64,000 nucleotides of DNA from Symbiodinium natans (lineage: Eukaryota > Sar > Dinophyceae > Suessiales > Symbiodiniaceae), in NCBI GenBank assembly GCA_905221605.1, contig CAJNDS010000591.1:680201-744200 (forward strand), in the 5' to 3' direction. The position numbers and the translations under genes are program-made. The notes under the pieces are model-generated. The model made no database searches and was not told the DNA's origin. It was given only the letters and a program-made list of their open reading frames with translations. Shown one piece after another: positions 56,952 to 64,000 of this stretch. Position 1 is the first letter of the stretch, and each line of letters starts with the position of its first letter.

Positions 56952-57010
56952 AGGAAGTACGAGGTCCCTCTGGCCCTTGTGGAAACAGACCGCTTGGAGG
57001 CCCCAACAGG
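56926..57010 (+). CDS. Candidate exon (VVQELYLRKYEVPLA)
   Basis: CTAAAG|G acceptor-like edge; LVVQELYLRKYEVPLALVET then DRLEAPTG. Strong coding character. Its first 26 nt are duplicated at 56652. Confidence 0.55.
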
Positions 57011-57787
57011 GTTTGGGCTTTTTAGGGTTTTAGGCTTTTAGGGTTTAGGGTTTAGGGTTTAGGGTTTAGGGTTTAGGGTTTAGGGTTAGGACCCTAAACC
57101 CTAAACCTTGAACCCTTACGCCATGGAACCCTTAGACTCTTGAACGCTCAACCTGAGCCCATGAACCCTCATACCCTTGAACCCTTCAACCCTTAACCCT
57201 GAGCCCTTTAACCCTCAAGCCTCAAACCCTTAACCCTAAACCCTCTTTTGGTTCGCAGTTTCGGGTTCCAGGCATGACCTTGGGGAGTTGGTGCAATTTC
57301 CCTCATTGGGTTTTTAGAGTTTTGCAAAAAGGGAGCCCTAAAACCTAAACCCTAAACCCTAAACCGGGGCCAGCCTGGGTTTCGGGTTGGCCGCCAGGGG
57401 GCTAGAAGCCACCTAAACCCTAGTCCCTACCTAAACCCTAAACCTCCGAAGCGGCCACTCAAACAGAGCTGCTGCGTTTGCGCAGCACATGGCTGCAGGA
57501 CAGACGCAGCGTCATTACAAGATCAGACCTTTTGGTTAGCATCAGAAATCTTGGGAGGTTCCCCCCTTCTGCGAACAGTCCTTAGTAGGGTTTAGGATTT
57601 ATAAGGGGCCCTTCTACTAGCAGTCCTTAATAGGGATTATCATCGGGGCCTCCTTCTCAGGGCTTATAGGGTTTGGGGTTTAGGATTTAGGGCTTAGGGT
57701 TTAGGGCAGTGCTTGGAGATGTTAAGTGCTCTCTGGCACTGTTTTGATGGTTGGGGTGCTTCTTGCGGGAGCCCAGCCACGGGCACA

Positions 57788-57856
57788 GGGTTTAGGGTTT
57801 AGGGTTTAGGGTTTAGGGTTTAGGGTTTAGGGTTTAGGGTTTAGGGTTTAGGGTTA
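57788..57856 (+). repeat. (TTTAGGG)9 array
   Basis: Ends 7 bp before the exon candidate at 57863. Confidence 0.95.
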
Positions 57857-57862
57857 GGAACC

Positions 57863-57928
57863 CGCATCCCCATTGACATGATTGAGGTCACTGATGCGTC
57901 GGGGTTTCCAGCAACGTGGCGTCACTGA
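57863..57928 (+). CDS. Candidate terminal exon (IPIDMIEVTDASGFP)
   Basis: RIPIDMIEVTDASGFPATWR, H, TGA. ATTGAG|G inside could be the true acceptor. Confidence 0.45.
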   Translation, partial: RIPIDMIEVTDASGFPATWRH

Positions 57929-58458
57929 TGGAGTCTCTTTGGGCGTTTACGGCTGTTCAAGCCCCCAGCATGGGAACCCTAAACCCTAAAACCCGAAACC
58001 CTAAACCCTAAACCCTAAACCCTAAAACCCTAAAACCCTTTACCCCGAAACCCCGAAGCCCCTAAAGTCCTTGAAGAGGCCCGGTGCCCTGAGCCCTTGT
58101 CTGCCCTTGCACCCTGAACCCTAAACCCTAAACCCTAAACCCTAAACCCTAAACCCTAAACCCTAAACCCGAACCCCTAAATGACCAGGCTTCGGACTTG
58201 AAAGTCGAACTCGAGCCCGAAAACCTCAAACCCTACAAGAAAACCTGCTTACTTTTTTTGTGGGCTACCTAGGAATCCTATAAGGGGTTCTAGAATCGTA
58301 ACCTACAGAAGTAGCCCTAAACCCTAGTTAAACCCTAACCCCGAATTCCTAAACCCCAAACCCTAACCCTAGTCCCTAATCTCTTTACCCTAAACCCTCA
58401 ACCCTCAACCCTAAACCCTAAACCCTAAACCCTACCGCAGTAGCAGCCGGGATCTGAG

Positions 58459-58505
58459 GTCAGCATTCTGACAGATGACTCTGGCGGGCGCGGCTCGGCT
58501 TTTCT
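58459..58505 (+). CDS. Candidate exon (VSILTDDSGGRGSAF)
   Basis: ATCTGAG|G acceptor; VSILTDDSGGRGSAF; TTTCT|GTGAGT consensus donor. Confidence 0.55.
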
Positions 58506-58644
58506 GTGAGTTCTGCTGCTGGGAGTCAGGGGCTCACAGGGTTTAGGGTTCAGGGTTTGGGGGTTTCGGATTTAGGGTTTAGGGTTTAAGGGTTTAGGGT
58601 TTAGGGTTTCGGTTATCCCTATAGTCCAGTTTCGCGGGCTTCAG

Positions 58645-58722
58645 GAGCCCAAGTTGTTTGTGTCGTCTATGAGGGCATGCACCGTTCCCTGGGACGCGCA
58701 GTGGTCCCAGCCAGCAAGATAG
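58645..58722 (+). CDS. Candidate terminal exon (EPKLFVSSMRACTVP)
   Basis: GGCTTCAG|G acceptor; EPKLFVSSMRACTVPWDAQW then SQPAR and TAG. GCGCAG is a possible donor. Confidence 0.5.
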   Translation, partial: EPKLFVSSMRACTVPWDAQWSQPAR

Positions 58723-58809
58723 CAACCCCAAACCCGAAACCTTAAACCTTAAACCCTAAACCCTAAACCCTAAACCCCAAACCCTAAACCTTAAACCCTG
58801 AGACCCAAG

Positions 58810-58874
58810 CAAGGGTGCATGTTGAGGATGTTGAGCTGAAGGCTTCTCCGGCAGGAAGCTCCGAGTACGGATAA
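58810..58874 (+). CDS. Candidate terminal exon (VHVEDVELKASPAGS)
   Basis: CCAAG acceptor; RVHVEDVELKASPAGSSEYG and TAA. Confidence 0.5.
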
Positions 58875-58993
58875 AAACGACACACTCTGAAGGCTTTTGG
58901 GTTTTCTGGGGTTTAGGGTATAGGTTTTAGGGTTTAGGGTTTGGGGGTTCCCTAAACCCTAAACCCTAAACCCCAAACCCCTAAATCCGAAAC

Positions 58994-59084
58994 ATTGGCC
59001 CATCCGAGGCATCCTCGAAACGGTGCACAAGGTCTCGGATGGTGGTCCCGCCTTCCCCCTGAATGTTCGCACTTCGACTTCAAG
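58994..59084 (+). CDS. Candidate exon (GILETVHKVSDGGPA)
   Basis: HWPIRGILETVHKVSDGGPA then FPLNVRTSTSR; runs into TTTAGGG. Acceptor not fixed. Confidence 0.5.
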
Positions 59085-59229
59085 GGGGGTTTTGGGTTTA
59101 GGGTTTAGGGTTTAGGGTTTGTGCCGATTAAGATCCCCTGAAACCAAAACCCTGAACACTGGTAGTCGGAATGTTGCCGGCAGCCAGCCAGTCATGGAGT
59201 CCTGAACTGGGTAGGCTCTTGGGACATCT

Positions 59230-59365
59230 TGCATTTTCCCTTATTGGGTTTAAGAGGATCATATTTAGGAATCTTTTTTCCCTTATTGGGTTTAAGAGGA
59301 TCATATTTAGGAATTTTTTCCCTTATTGGGTTTAAGAGGATTATATTTAGGAATCTTTTTGTCAG
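59230..59365 (+). repeat. Tandem 50-bp repeat, family E
   Basis: Three copies of CCCTTATTGGGTTTAAGAGG..ATATTTAGGAAT. Single relatives near 13254 and 54217, so an introner end that amplified in tandem. Confidence 0.9.
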
Positions 59366-59689
59366 ACGGTTTAAGGGGCCAACCCAGTGAAGCCCAACCC
59401 AAAAGTCCCAAATCAAACCGCAGTGGGATCCGAACCCCCCCCCCCCCTCCCGCTGGCTCCTCAACCCTCTGCGGTCCGCTCACTCACGCGCCTAGCCAAA
59501 GCGCCCAAGTTGCCTCAATTCAGGAACAGACCGCACATCATGTTATCATGTTACAATTATAGGATCTCTATGGAGATGAAGGCCTGAAGGTATATACCTT
59601 AAATCATATTATAATTCAAGATCCCCATGTAAACTAAGCTCTATTCCTCAAAAAAAGGGACTGGGCATTGGGCTTTTTGGGGTACACCG

Positions 59690-59780
59690 AGGTTACGTCC
59701 CGGCCGGGAGTGAGCGCGAGTTCCTGAATGTGAAGCGGCACATGTCCCTTCGAACAGGCCGTCCGAAAGACAATGAGTGA
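59690..59780 (+). CDS. Candidate terminal exon (EREFLNVKRHMSLRT)
   Basis: ACCGAG|G acceptor; YVPAGSEREFLNVKRHMSLR then TGRPKDNE and TGA. Strong coding character. Confidence 0.55.
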
Positions 59781-59948
59781 AGGAGTCCAGGGTTCGGAGT
59801 TGAGGGCTATAGGGTTTAGGGGTAACTGTGGTTTATATTGCTGAGTGCATGTGGTTGGTGTCCTTTTGGGGATACGGTATTCGACACCATAATACCTCAC
59901 ATAGGTAGGGGTTCCTTCATCGCGAAGCAAGCGGGCCACGTTGGGGGT

Positions 59949-60005
59949 GATGTCTCCGACGCGACAAGAGGAAGCAACTGCGAACTTGTGGAGCTCCGTG
60001 TCTAG
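59949..60005 (+). CDS. Candidate terminal exon (DVSDATRGSNCELVE)
   Basis: DVSDATRGSNCELVELRV and TAG; acceptor not fixed. Confidence 0.4.
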   Translation, partial: DVSDATRGSNCELVELRV

Positions 60006-60270
60006 GGTTTAGGGTTGAGGGTTTAGGGTTTAGGGTTCAACACCTTTACTGGGATTTGGATATTTTGCATACAAGGGCCCTATACGAATGTTTTTCAAAG
60101 GAGCCCTACACCCGAAACCCGAAGCCCTAAACTATATCCCTCTTGGTTTTTTTGTTTATATAAAACCCAAGAGGATATTAAAAGTAGTGTTTTTATTAAG
60201 GCTCTAAGGGGAATATAGTAAACCCAAAACCCTAAGCCCTAAACCCTAAACCCATGGCCAGGTGAAGGCA

Positions 60271-60345
60271 GGACTTCGATCGTCACCATGGACATCGACA
60301 TGCCAGTGATGCTCGACCGAGAATCTGAGCGCAGGCCAGGACAAA
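60271..60345 (+). CDS. Candidate exon (MDIDMPVMLDRESER)
   Basis: AAGGCAG|G acceptor; TSIVTMDIDMPVMLDRESER. The ATG at 60288 (TCACCATGG) could be a start. Confidence 0.45.
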
Positions 60346-60394
60346 CAGATAATCACAATCACAAATGCAGAAATGTGTGTGTGTGTGCGTCTAC

Positions 60395-60465
60395 ATGTAT
60401 ATATATATATATGTATATACGTATAAATATAAATAAATAAATATCTACATATATATATATATTCA
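60395..60465. repeat. AT-rich microsatellite
   Basis: (TA)n and AAATA repeats. Confidence 0.9.
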
Positions 60466-60665
60466 TTTTGTATTTATTCAATTATGTCGTGGTTCAGCAG
60501 GGTTTGGCATGAATTCAGACCCTGATTATAACCCTAACGCCTCGAACATTCTGCCACCCCTTGGGCGTATCCCCAGCGCCCCTCCCCCACCCCCCACCCC
60601 AAACCCTAAACCCTAAACCCTAAACCCTAAACCCTAAACCCTAAACGTCCAACTGGTTGGCCAAG

Positions 60666-60714
60666 GATGAGCTTGTCGCCATTTCCCTTCCACACCGAAC
60701 CTGGGCCCCGACAT
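60666..60714 (+). CDS. Candidate exon (DELVAISLPHRTWAP)
   Basis: GCCAAG|G acceptor; DELVAISLPHRTWAPT; ACAT|GTAAGA consensus donor. Confidence 0.55.
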
Positions 60715-61105
60715 GTAAGACATGGCTCTTGGGGTCTGTATTTGAAACAGGGTTTATGTTACTGTTATGGGTGAGTGTATATAACGTTCCTTTTTTAATG
60801 TTCTTTGAGTGTATATACCTGGTGTCCTTTTGGGGGTGCAAGAAATATATATATATATATGCCCTACGTCATATTGGCATTTCCCAAAATAGCGGCGCCC
60901 CCTTTTGTACCCCAAATAGAGTAGAATCCCCTTAGGGAGACCCCGAAAAAGGGTACCCATATTGTTGGAAACTCCCATATGGTCGCTGTGTGGGGACTTT
61001 TGGGAGGCAGGGATTCTTGAATGTGAGTGAATGCATAAACTGTGGCGACAACAACATAGGGCCGACCTAAATCCTAAGCCGCGCTCTGCTCTTCGCACAT
61101 TCCAG

Positions 61106-61155
61106 TAGATGGCATGGGTCAGCCGACGCTTGCGGTCGGGATTTGATCTCCCTAG
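61106..61155 (+). CDS. Candidate exon (RWHGSADACGRDLIS)
   Basis: CACATTCCAG acceptor; RWHGSADACGRDLISL; CCTAG|GTCTTA donor. A second frame is open. Confidence 0.45.
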
Positions 61156-61289
61156 GTCTTACGCCCTGTTGCCTCTTTTGATATGTCAACTGCCACAGAA
61201 TACTAGTTGCTGTATAGACCCAAGCCCGAAACCCTTATCCCATAAAGGCATCCACCGCATACGGGTGTGCACATGTACCTTTGGGGGCT

Positions 61290-61408
61290 TCCACTCCAAT
61301 CTCTCAAGCAAAGGCAAAGCTCAAGTCCTTGCGCTTTGTCGGCCAGGCGCCCGATGCCCCACCCATTGTGGGAAGGCTTTTTGGTCTTCAGGCGTTCAAA
61401 GTTCAAAG
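61290..61408 (+). CDS. Candidate exon, Cys-rich (VLALCRPGARCPTHC)
   Basis: HSNLSSKGKAQVLALCRPGA, RCPTHCGKAFWSSGVQSSK; AAAG|GTCTGTG donor. C-x5-C-x3-C spacing could bind metal. Confidence 0.5.
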
Positions 61409-61719
61409 GTCTGTGGGTAGTTCTCTAAATTAGGGTCACCTTTTTCGGAGTAGCCAGTCCCCAAAATTGGGCTTAAGGTTTCTTCGGGGTGCCGACATGG
61501 AAGCTTTGCTTTTTGAAGCTTAGTCTGGCAAGTAAGCCCACGGCTCCTCCCTCGGGGAGGGGCGAAGGATCCCCCAGAACTCCCAAAAAGCTTCTTTTCC
61601 TAAAGCTTAGGGTAGAAGCCTCTCAAAGCCCACCCGCAAGAAAGCAAACCCAAGATCCTAAACCCTCAGTCCAAAGCCCTAGGCCCTAAACCCTAAACCC
61701 TAAACCTGCCCTCCTTTAG

Positions 61720-61803
61720 GATGAGTATGCCCGTTTCGTGACGGACCTTTCGGGCCGCCTGGATGCTGAGTCGCAAGAAGCTTCTTTTGTTATTTTAGAG
61801 TAG
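61720..61803 (+). CDS. Candidate terminal exon (YARFVTDLSGRLDAE)
   Basis: CCTGCCCTCCTTTAG|G acceptor; 27 codons DEYARFVTDLSGRLDAESQE then ASFVILE and TAG. Confidence 0.6.
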   Translation, partial: DEYARFVTDLSGRLDAESQEASFVILE

Positions 61804-61933
61804 TAGGGTTTAGGGTTTCGGGTTTAGGGTTTAGGGTTGAGGTTTAGGGTTTAGGGTTTAGGGTTTTGGGTTTTGGGTTTTGGGTTTTGGGTTTTGGGTT
61901 TTGGGCCGCAGTGGAGCCTTACCCCTACACTAG

Positions 61934-61946
61934 GTAGCTGCTTGGA
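61934..61946 (+). CDS. Candidate micro-exon left of array intron
   Basis: ACACTAG|G acceptor; 13 nt encoding SCL plus two bases of a Glu codon; donor is GTATGTG at 61947. Confidence 0.45.
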
Positions 61947-62115
61947 GTATGTGTTGATTGGCCCTACCTTGGGGACGAGCTGAGCCCTAACATTGGGGTC
62001 ATATACCCCATACTACTCTAACTCCTATTAATAAGGTACATGAACCCTAAACCCTAAACCCTAAACCTAAACCCTAAACCCTAAACCCTAAACAGGGGTT
62101 CATGTCGTGCCGAAG
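61947..62115 (+). other. GT-AG intron bounded by 20-bp duplication, with array
   Basis: GTATGTGTTGATTGGCCCTA at 61947-61966 and 62116-62135. The first copy begins at the GT donor and the second directly follows the AAG acceptor. Contains CCCTAAA units at 62045-62094. Confidence 0.75.
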
Positions 62116-62204
62116 GTATGTGTTGATTGGCCCTATTGCCTATTATGTTGAAGCTTCGGCTTCCTTAATGGCTTTGGTGTGGTTGAAAGACGTATCCCGA
62201 TAGA
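62116..62204 (+). CDS. Candidate terminal exon right of array intron
   Basis: CCGAAG|G acceptor; with 61946 reads EYVLIGPIAYYVEASASLMA then LVWLKDVSR and TAG. Hydrophobic; possibly membrane-associated. Confidence 0.6.
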
Positions 62205-62412
62205 ACACGTGAGCTCCCACCTGAGCCAGCACCCCACGTTGGACTGCCTAGGGTTTAGGTTTCCCATACCAAGGGAAGGCAGCCTCCGGCAGGGTGCCTG
62301 CGGTAATGTGAGATTGAGTTTTAGGGTTTAGGGTTTAGGGTTTAGGGCTTAGGGCTTAGGGTGTTTGGATCTGAGTTTAGTGGGCGGTTTGATGTTGGAT
62401 CCAAGTTACAAG

Positions 62413-62503
62413 GTCTGGCAGGCTTGTGGTTGACCCTGCTGCGCTGCAAGCTGAGGCAGATGCTGGCATCTTCCACTTGGTGTCTGGGCAGTCTCTGCGT
62501 TAG
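62413..62503 (+). CDS. Candidate terminal exon (DPAALQAEADAGIFH)
   Basis: TTACAAG|G acceptor; SGRLVVDPAALQAEADAGIF then HLVSGQSLR and TAG. Confidence 0.55.
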
Positions 62504-62673
62504 GTTTGGGGTTTAGGGTTTAGGGTTTAGGGTTTAGGGTTTAGGGTCTAAACCCTACACCCTAAACCCTAAACCCTAAACCCTAAACCCTAAACCCGAA
62601 CTTGCAGTCACTTAGGGGACCTGCCGTTGCTCCCACAATCCCTACACAAACCTTAATCTCGGTCTCCTGGTAG

Positions 62674-62730
62674 GTCGTTGACGGCGACTACACGCTGAGA
62701 TACTGGGATGCCCGGCTGGTTCGTCATGGC
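62674..62730 (+). CDS. Candidate exon (VVDGDYTLRYWDARL)
   Basis: CTCCTGGTAG|G acceptor; 19 phase-0 codons VVDGDYTLRYWDARLVRHG; GGC|GTAGTG donor. Confidence 0.6.
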
Positions 62731-63098
62731 GTAGTGTTTAGGGGTTAGGGTTTAGGGGTTAGAAAGCCGCGTTTCATTTCTTATTCTTTCCTGAAACCCC
62801 CTCCCCCCTCCAAACTCTAAAACCAGAAGTTCCGAAAAACCCAAGTGCTGAAGCCGTTGAAAGCCCAAGCTCCATGAACCTTACACCCTGTTTTCCCAGC
62901 TTGCCGGGAACGCAATATTGGGTAGTTCTCTGAATTACAGTTAATTTTGGGGTACTTCTTATAAAAATGCCGTACGATACATAAGACCCCAAAAGGGATC
63001 CCCCAATTTTGAGAGCTACCTTGTTAAAGAGCAGGGGCAACCAGACATCAGAAAGAACAAAGTGGCCTAAAAGGCAACATCGAGCTGGCACAGCCAGG

Positions 63099-63168
63099 AT
63101 TCTTGCATCAGGGTTTCGAAGGGCTCTGGATTCCAGGCTGTAGAGAGTTGGGTGTCAGAGAGCCCTAG
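63099..63168 (+). CDS. Candidate exon (DSCIRVSKGSGFQAV)
   Basis: AGCCAG|G acceptor; DSCIRVSKGSGFQAVESWVS then ESP; CTAG|GG end. TTCCAG|GC is an inner donor. Confidence 0.5.
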
Positions 63169-63244
63169 GGTTTAGGGTTTAGGGTTTATAGGGGCTAGGG
63201 GCTAGGGGTTAGGGGTTTAGGGTTCTCGGTTGAAGGGTCCAAGA

Positions 63245-63346
63245 GTTGGATGTCGCAAGGGTGGAATCCGCGAACTGTCAGCCCAGGAGGCCGTGCACGC
63301 GCCTCTCCGTGAGGAGAACTACCTGACTCTTGGCACGGCTTCGTGA
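63245..63346 (+). CDS. Candidate terminal exon (GGIRELSAQEAVHAP)
   Basis: VGCRKGGIRELSAQEAVHAP then LREENYLTLGTAS and TGA; GC-rich codons, strong coding character. Acceptor CCAAGAG or CGCAAG. Confidence 0.6.
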   Translation, partial: VGCRKGGIRELSAQEAVHAPLREENYLTLGTAS

Positions 63347-63610
63347 ATTCGCCAATAGCTGAACTTTATGTTTCTTGGGTGTCCTTAGGGTTTCCTTATG
63401 TAGTAAGAGGAACAACGTTTAGCTTCGGGAGTCATACGATTTGCTTACTTCGCCAACAGATGAACTTTATGTTTTTTGGGTTTCCTTATTTAGTAAGAAT
63501 ACATTTTCATTTTTTTGGGGCTTCTCAAGTACATAGCAGCAAAGGTACTCACTTAGCCAATGGCTGAACTTGAAACTTGTTGGCTTTCCTTATTTCGTAA
63601 GAATAAAAAA
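63347..63610 (+). mobile_element. Cluster of family I introner units
   Basis: Three successive copies of a GCCAAYRGMTGAACTT / TTTCCTTATNTNGTAAGA unit, related to the element in intron 1 of the ankyrin gene. Confidence 0.7.
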
Positions 63611-63628
63611 CGTTAACCGCGTTTTGAC

Positions 63629-64000
63629 TGTTAGTATAAGGGGGATCACCCCAAGTCTTAAGGACAATTTCATGGGCCCTTGAGTTTTATAAGGAGCGTT
63701 CAAGGCCTGGGTGTGTGGTTTTGGGGGTTCTCTATAAGATTAGTTACATGGGGCCTGAATATGGTCTCTTACCTGAGCACCCTCTGCCACGTGCGAGCGC
63801 GAGAACCGAAACACTCCGTAAACCCCAAGCCTTGTAAACCCTAAGTCCCAAACTCACCTTCAAACCACTCTAAGCACGTGGTCATTCCCCAAAATAGGGG
63901 TTGCCCTCATATACCCCAACTACTATACTACTGATTAGGAAACCCCAAAAAAGGGCGCCCTAAACCCCAAACCCTAAACCCTACATCTTTGCATGCGACG
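63629..64000. other. Right edge of window
   Basis: Family A fragment (TTAGTATAAGGGGGATCACC at 63632), unique sequence, a family G-like repeat (63885-63965, relatives near 3740, 46150 and 60890) and CCCTAAA. No exon called. Confidence 0.5.

Noticed and set aside
59425-59500. Minus-strand tRNA-like hairpin with CCGCAG/CTGCGG ends and GGTTCGGATCC
   Set aside because: The interior is a poly-G run and does not fold as a cloverleaf; no anticodon arm.
59634-59939. 101-codon minus-strand ORF
   Set aside because: Overlaps the strong + strand exon 59690-59780 and repeat sequence.
1-64000. CRISPR array reading of the regularly spaced repeats
   Set aside because: The heptamers are contiguous and spacing between arrays is irregular; the setting is eukaryotic with spliced genes and no cas genes.

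Overview
The window looks like nuclear DNA of a dinoflagellate, most likely a Symbiodiniaceae-type species. This rests on what I recognise in the sequence plus recalled family knowledge; no search was run. The evidence is: (i) a ubiquitin-like plus short RCC1-type repeat protein (52607-53935) and a ubiquitin-like plus ankyrin protein (37364-39164), both architectures I know from dinoflagellates; (ii) split cold-shock domains; (iii) introns with GC or GA donors as well as GT, and AG|G acceptors; (iv) short intron-like inverted-repeat elements of the introner type, one with a perfect 13-bp terminal inverted repeat and a 4-bp target duplication that contains both splice sites; (v) the TTTAGGG telomere-type heptamer; (vi) all supported coding sequence lies on the + strand, as expected for dinoflagellate unidirectional gene blocks.

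Layout. Short unique segments (about 20-200 bp) alternate with arrays of TTTAGGG (or CCCTAAA) and with introner-like inverted repeats from end to end. Many unique segments read as exons: an open + strand frame, an AG acceptor and a GT/GC/GA donor. Five gene models hold together best: a cold-shock-domain gene (13150-16234), a second cold-shock block (17034-20657), the five-exon UBL-ankyrin gene (37364-39164, 310 codons, all phases agree), a three-exon small secreted protein (46661-47176, 52 codons, all phases agree) and the intronless UBL-RCC1-like gene (52607-53935). Most other coding entries are single candidate exons that I could not join into genes. Their frames are plausible but unproved, and some are probably chance ORFs.

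The main observation is that telomere-type repeats behave like intron filler or intron makers. Several arrays sit between direct copies of flanking exon sequence (6 to 26 bp), and in the best cases (39248/39439 and 61947/62116) removing the insert at AG|G or GT-AG sites inside the duplication restores one open frame. Arrays also lie inside the loops of introner inverted repeats, and each TTTAGGG unit contains a TTTAG|G acceptor-like site. A 285-bp AT-rich island (13379-13663) with foreign-looking minus-strand coding potential is a second anomaly.

No rRNA, intact tRNA, CRISPR array or spliced-leader gene was found by eye.
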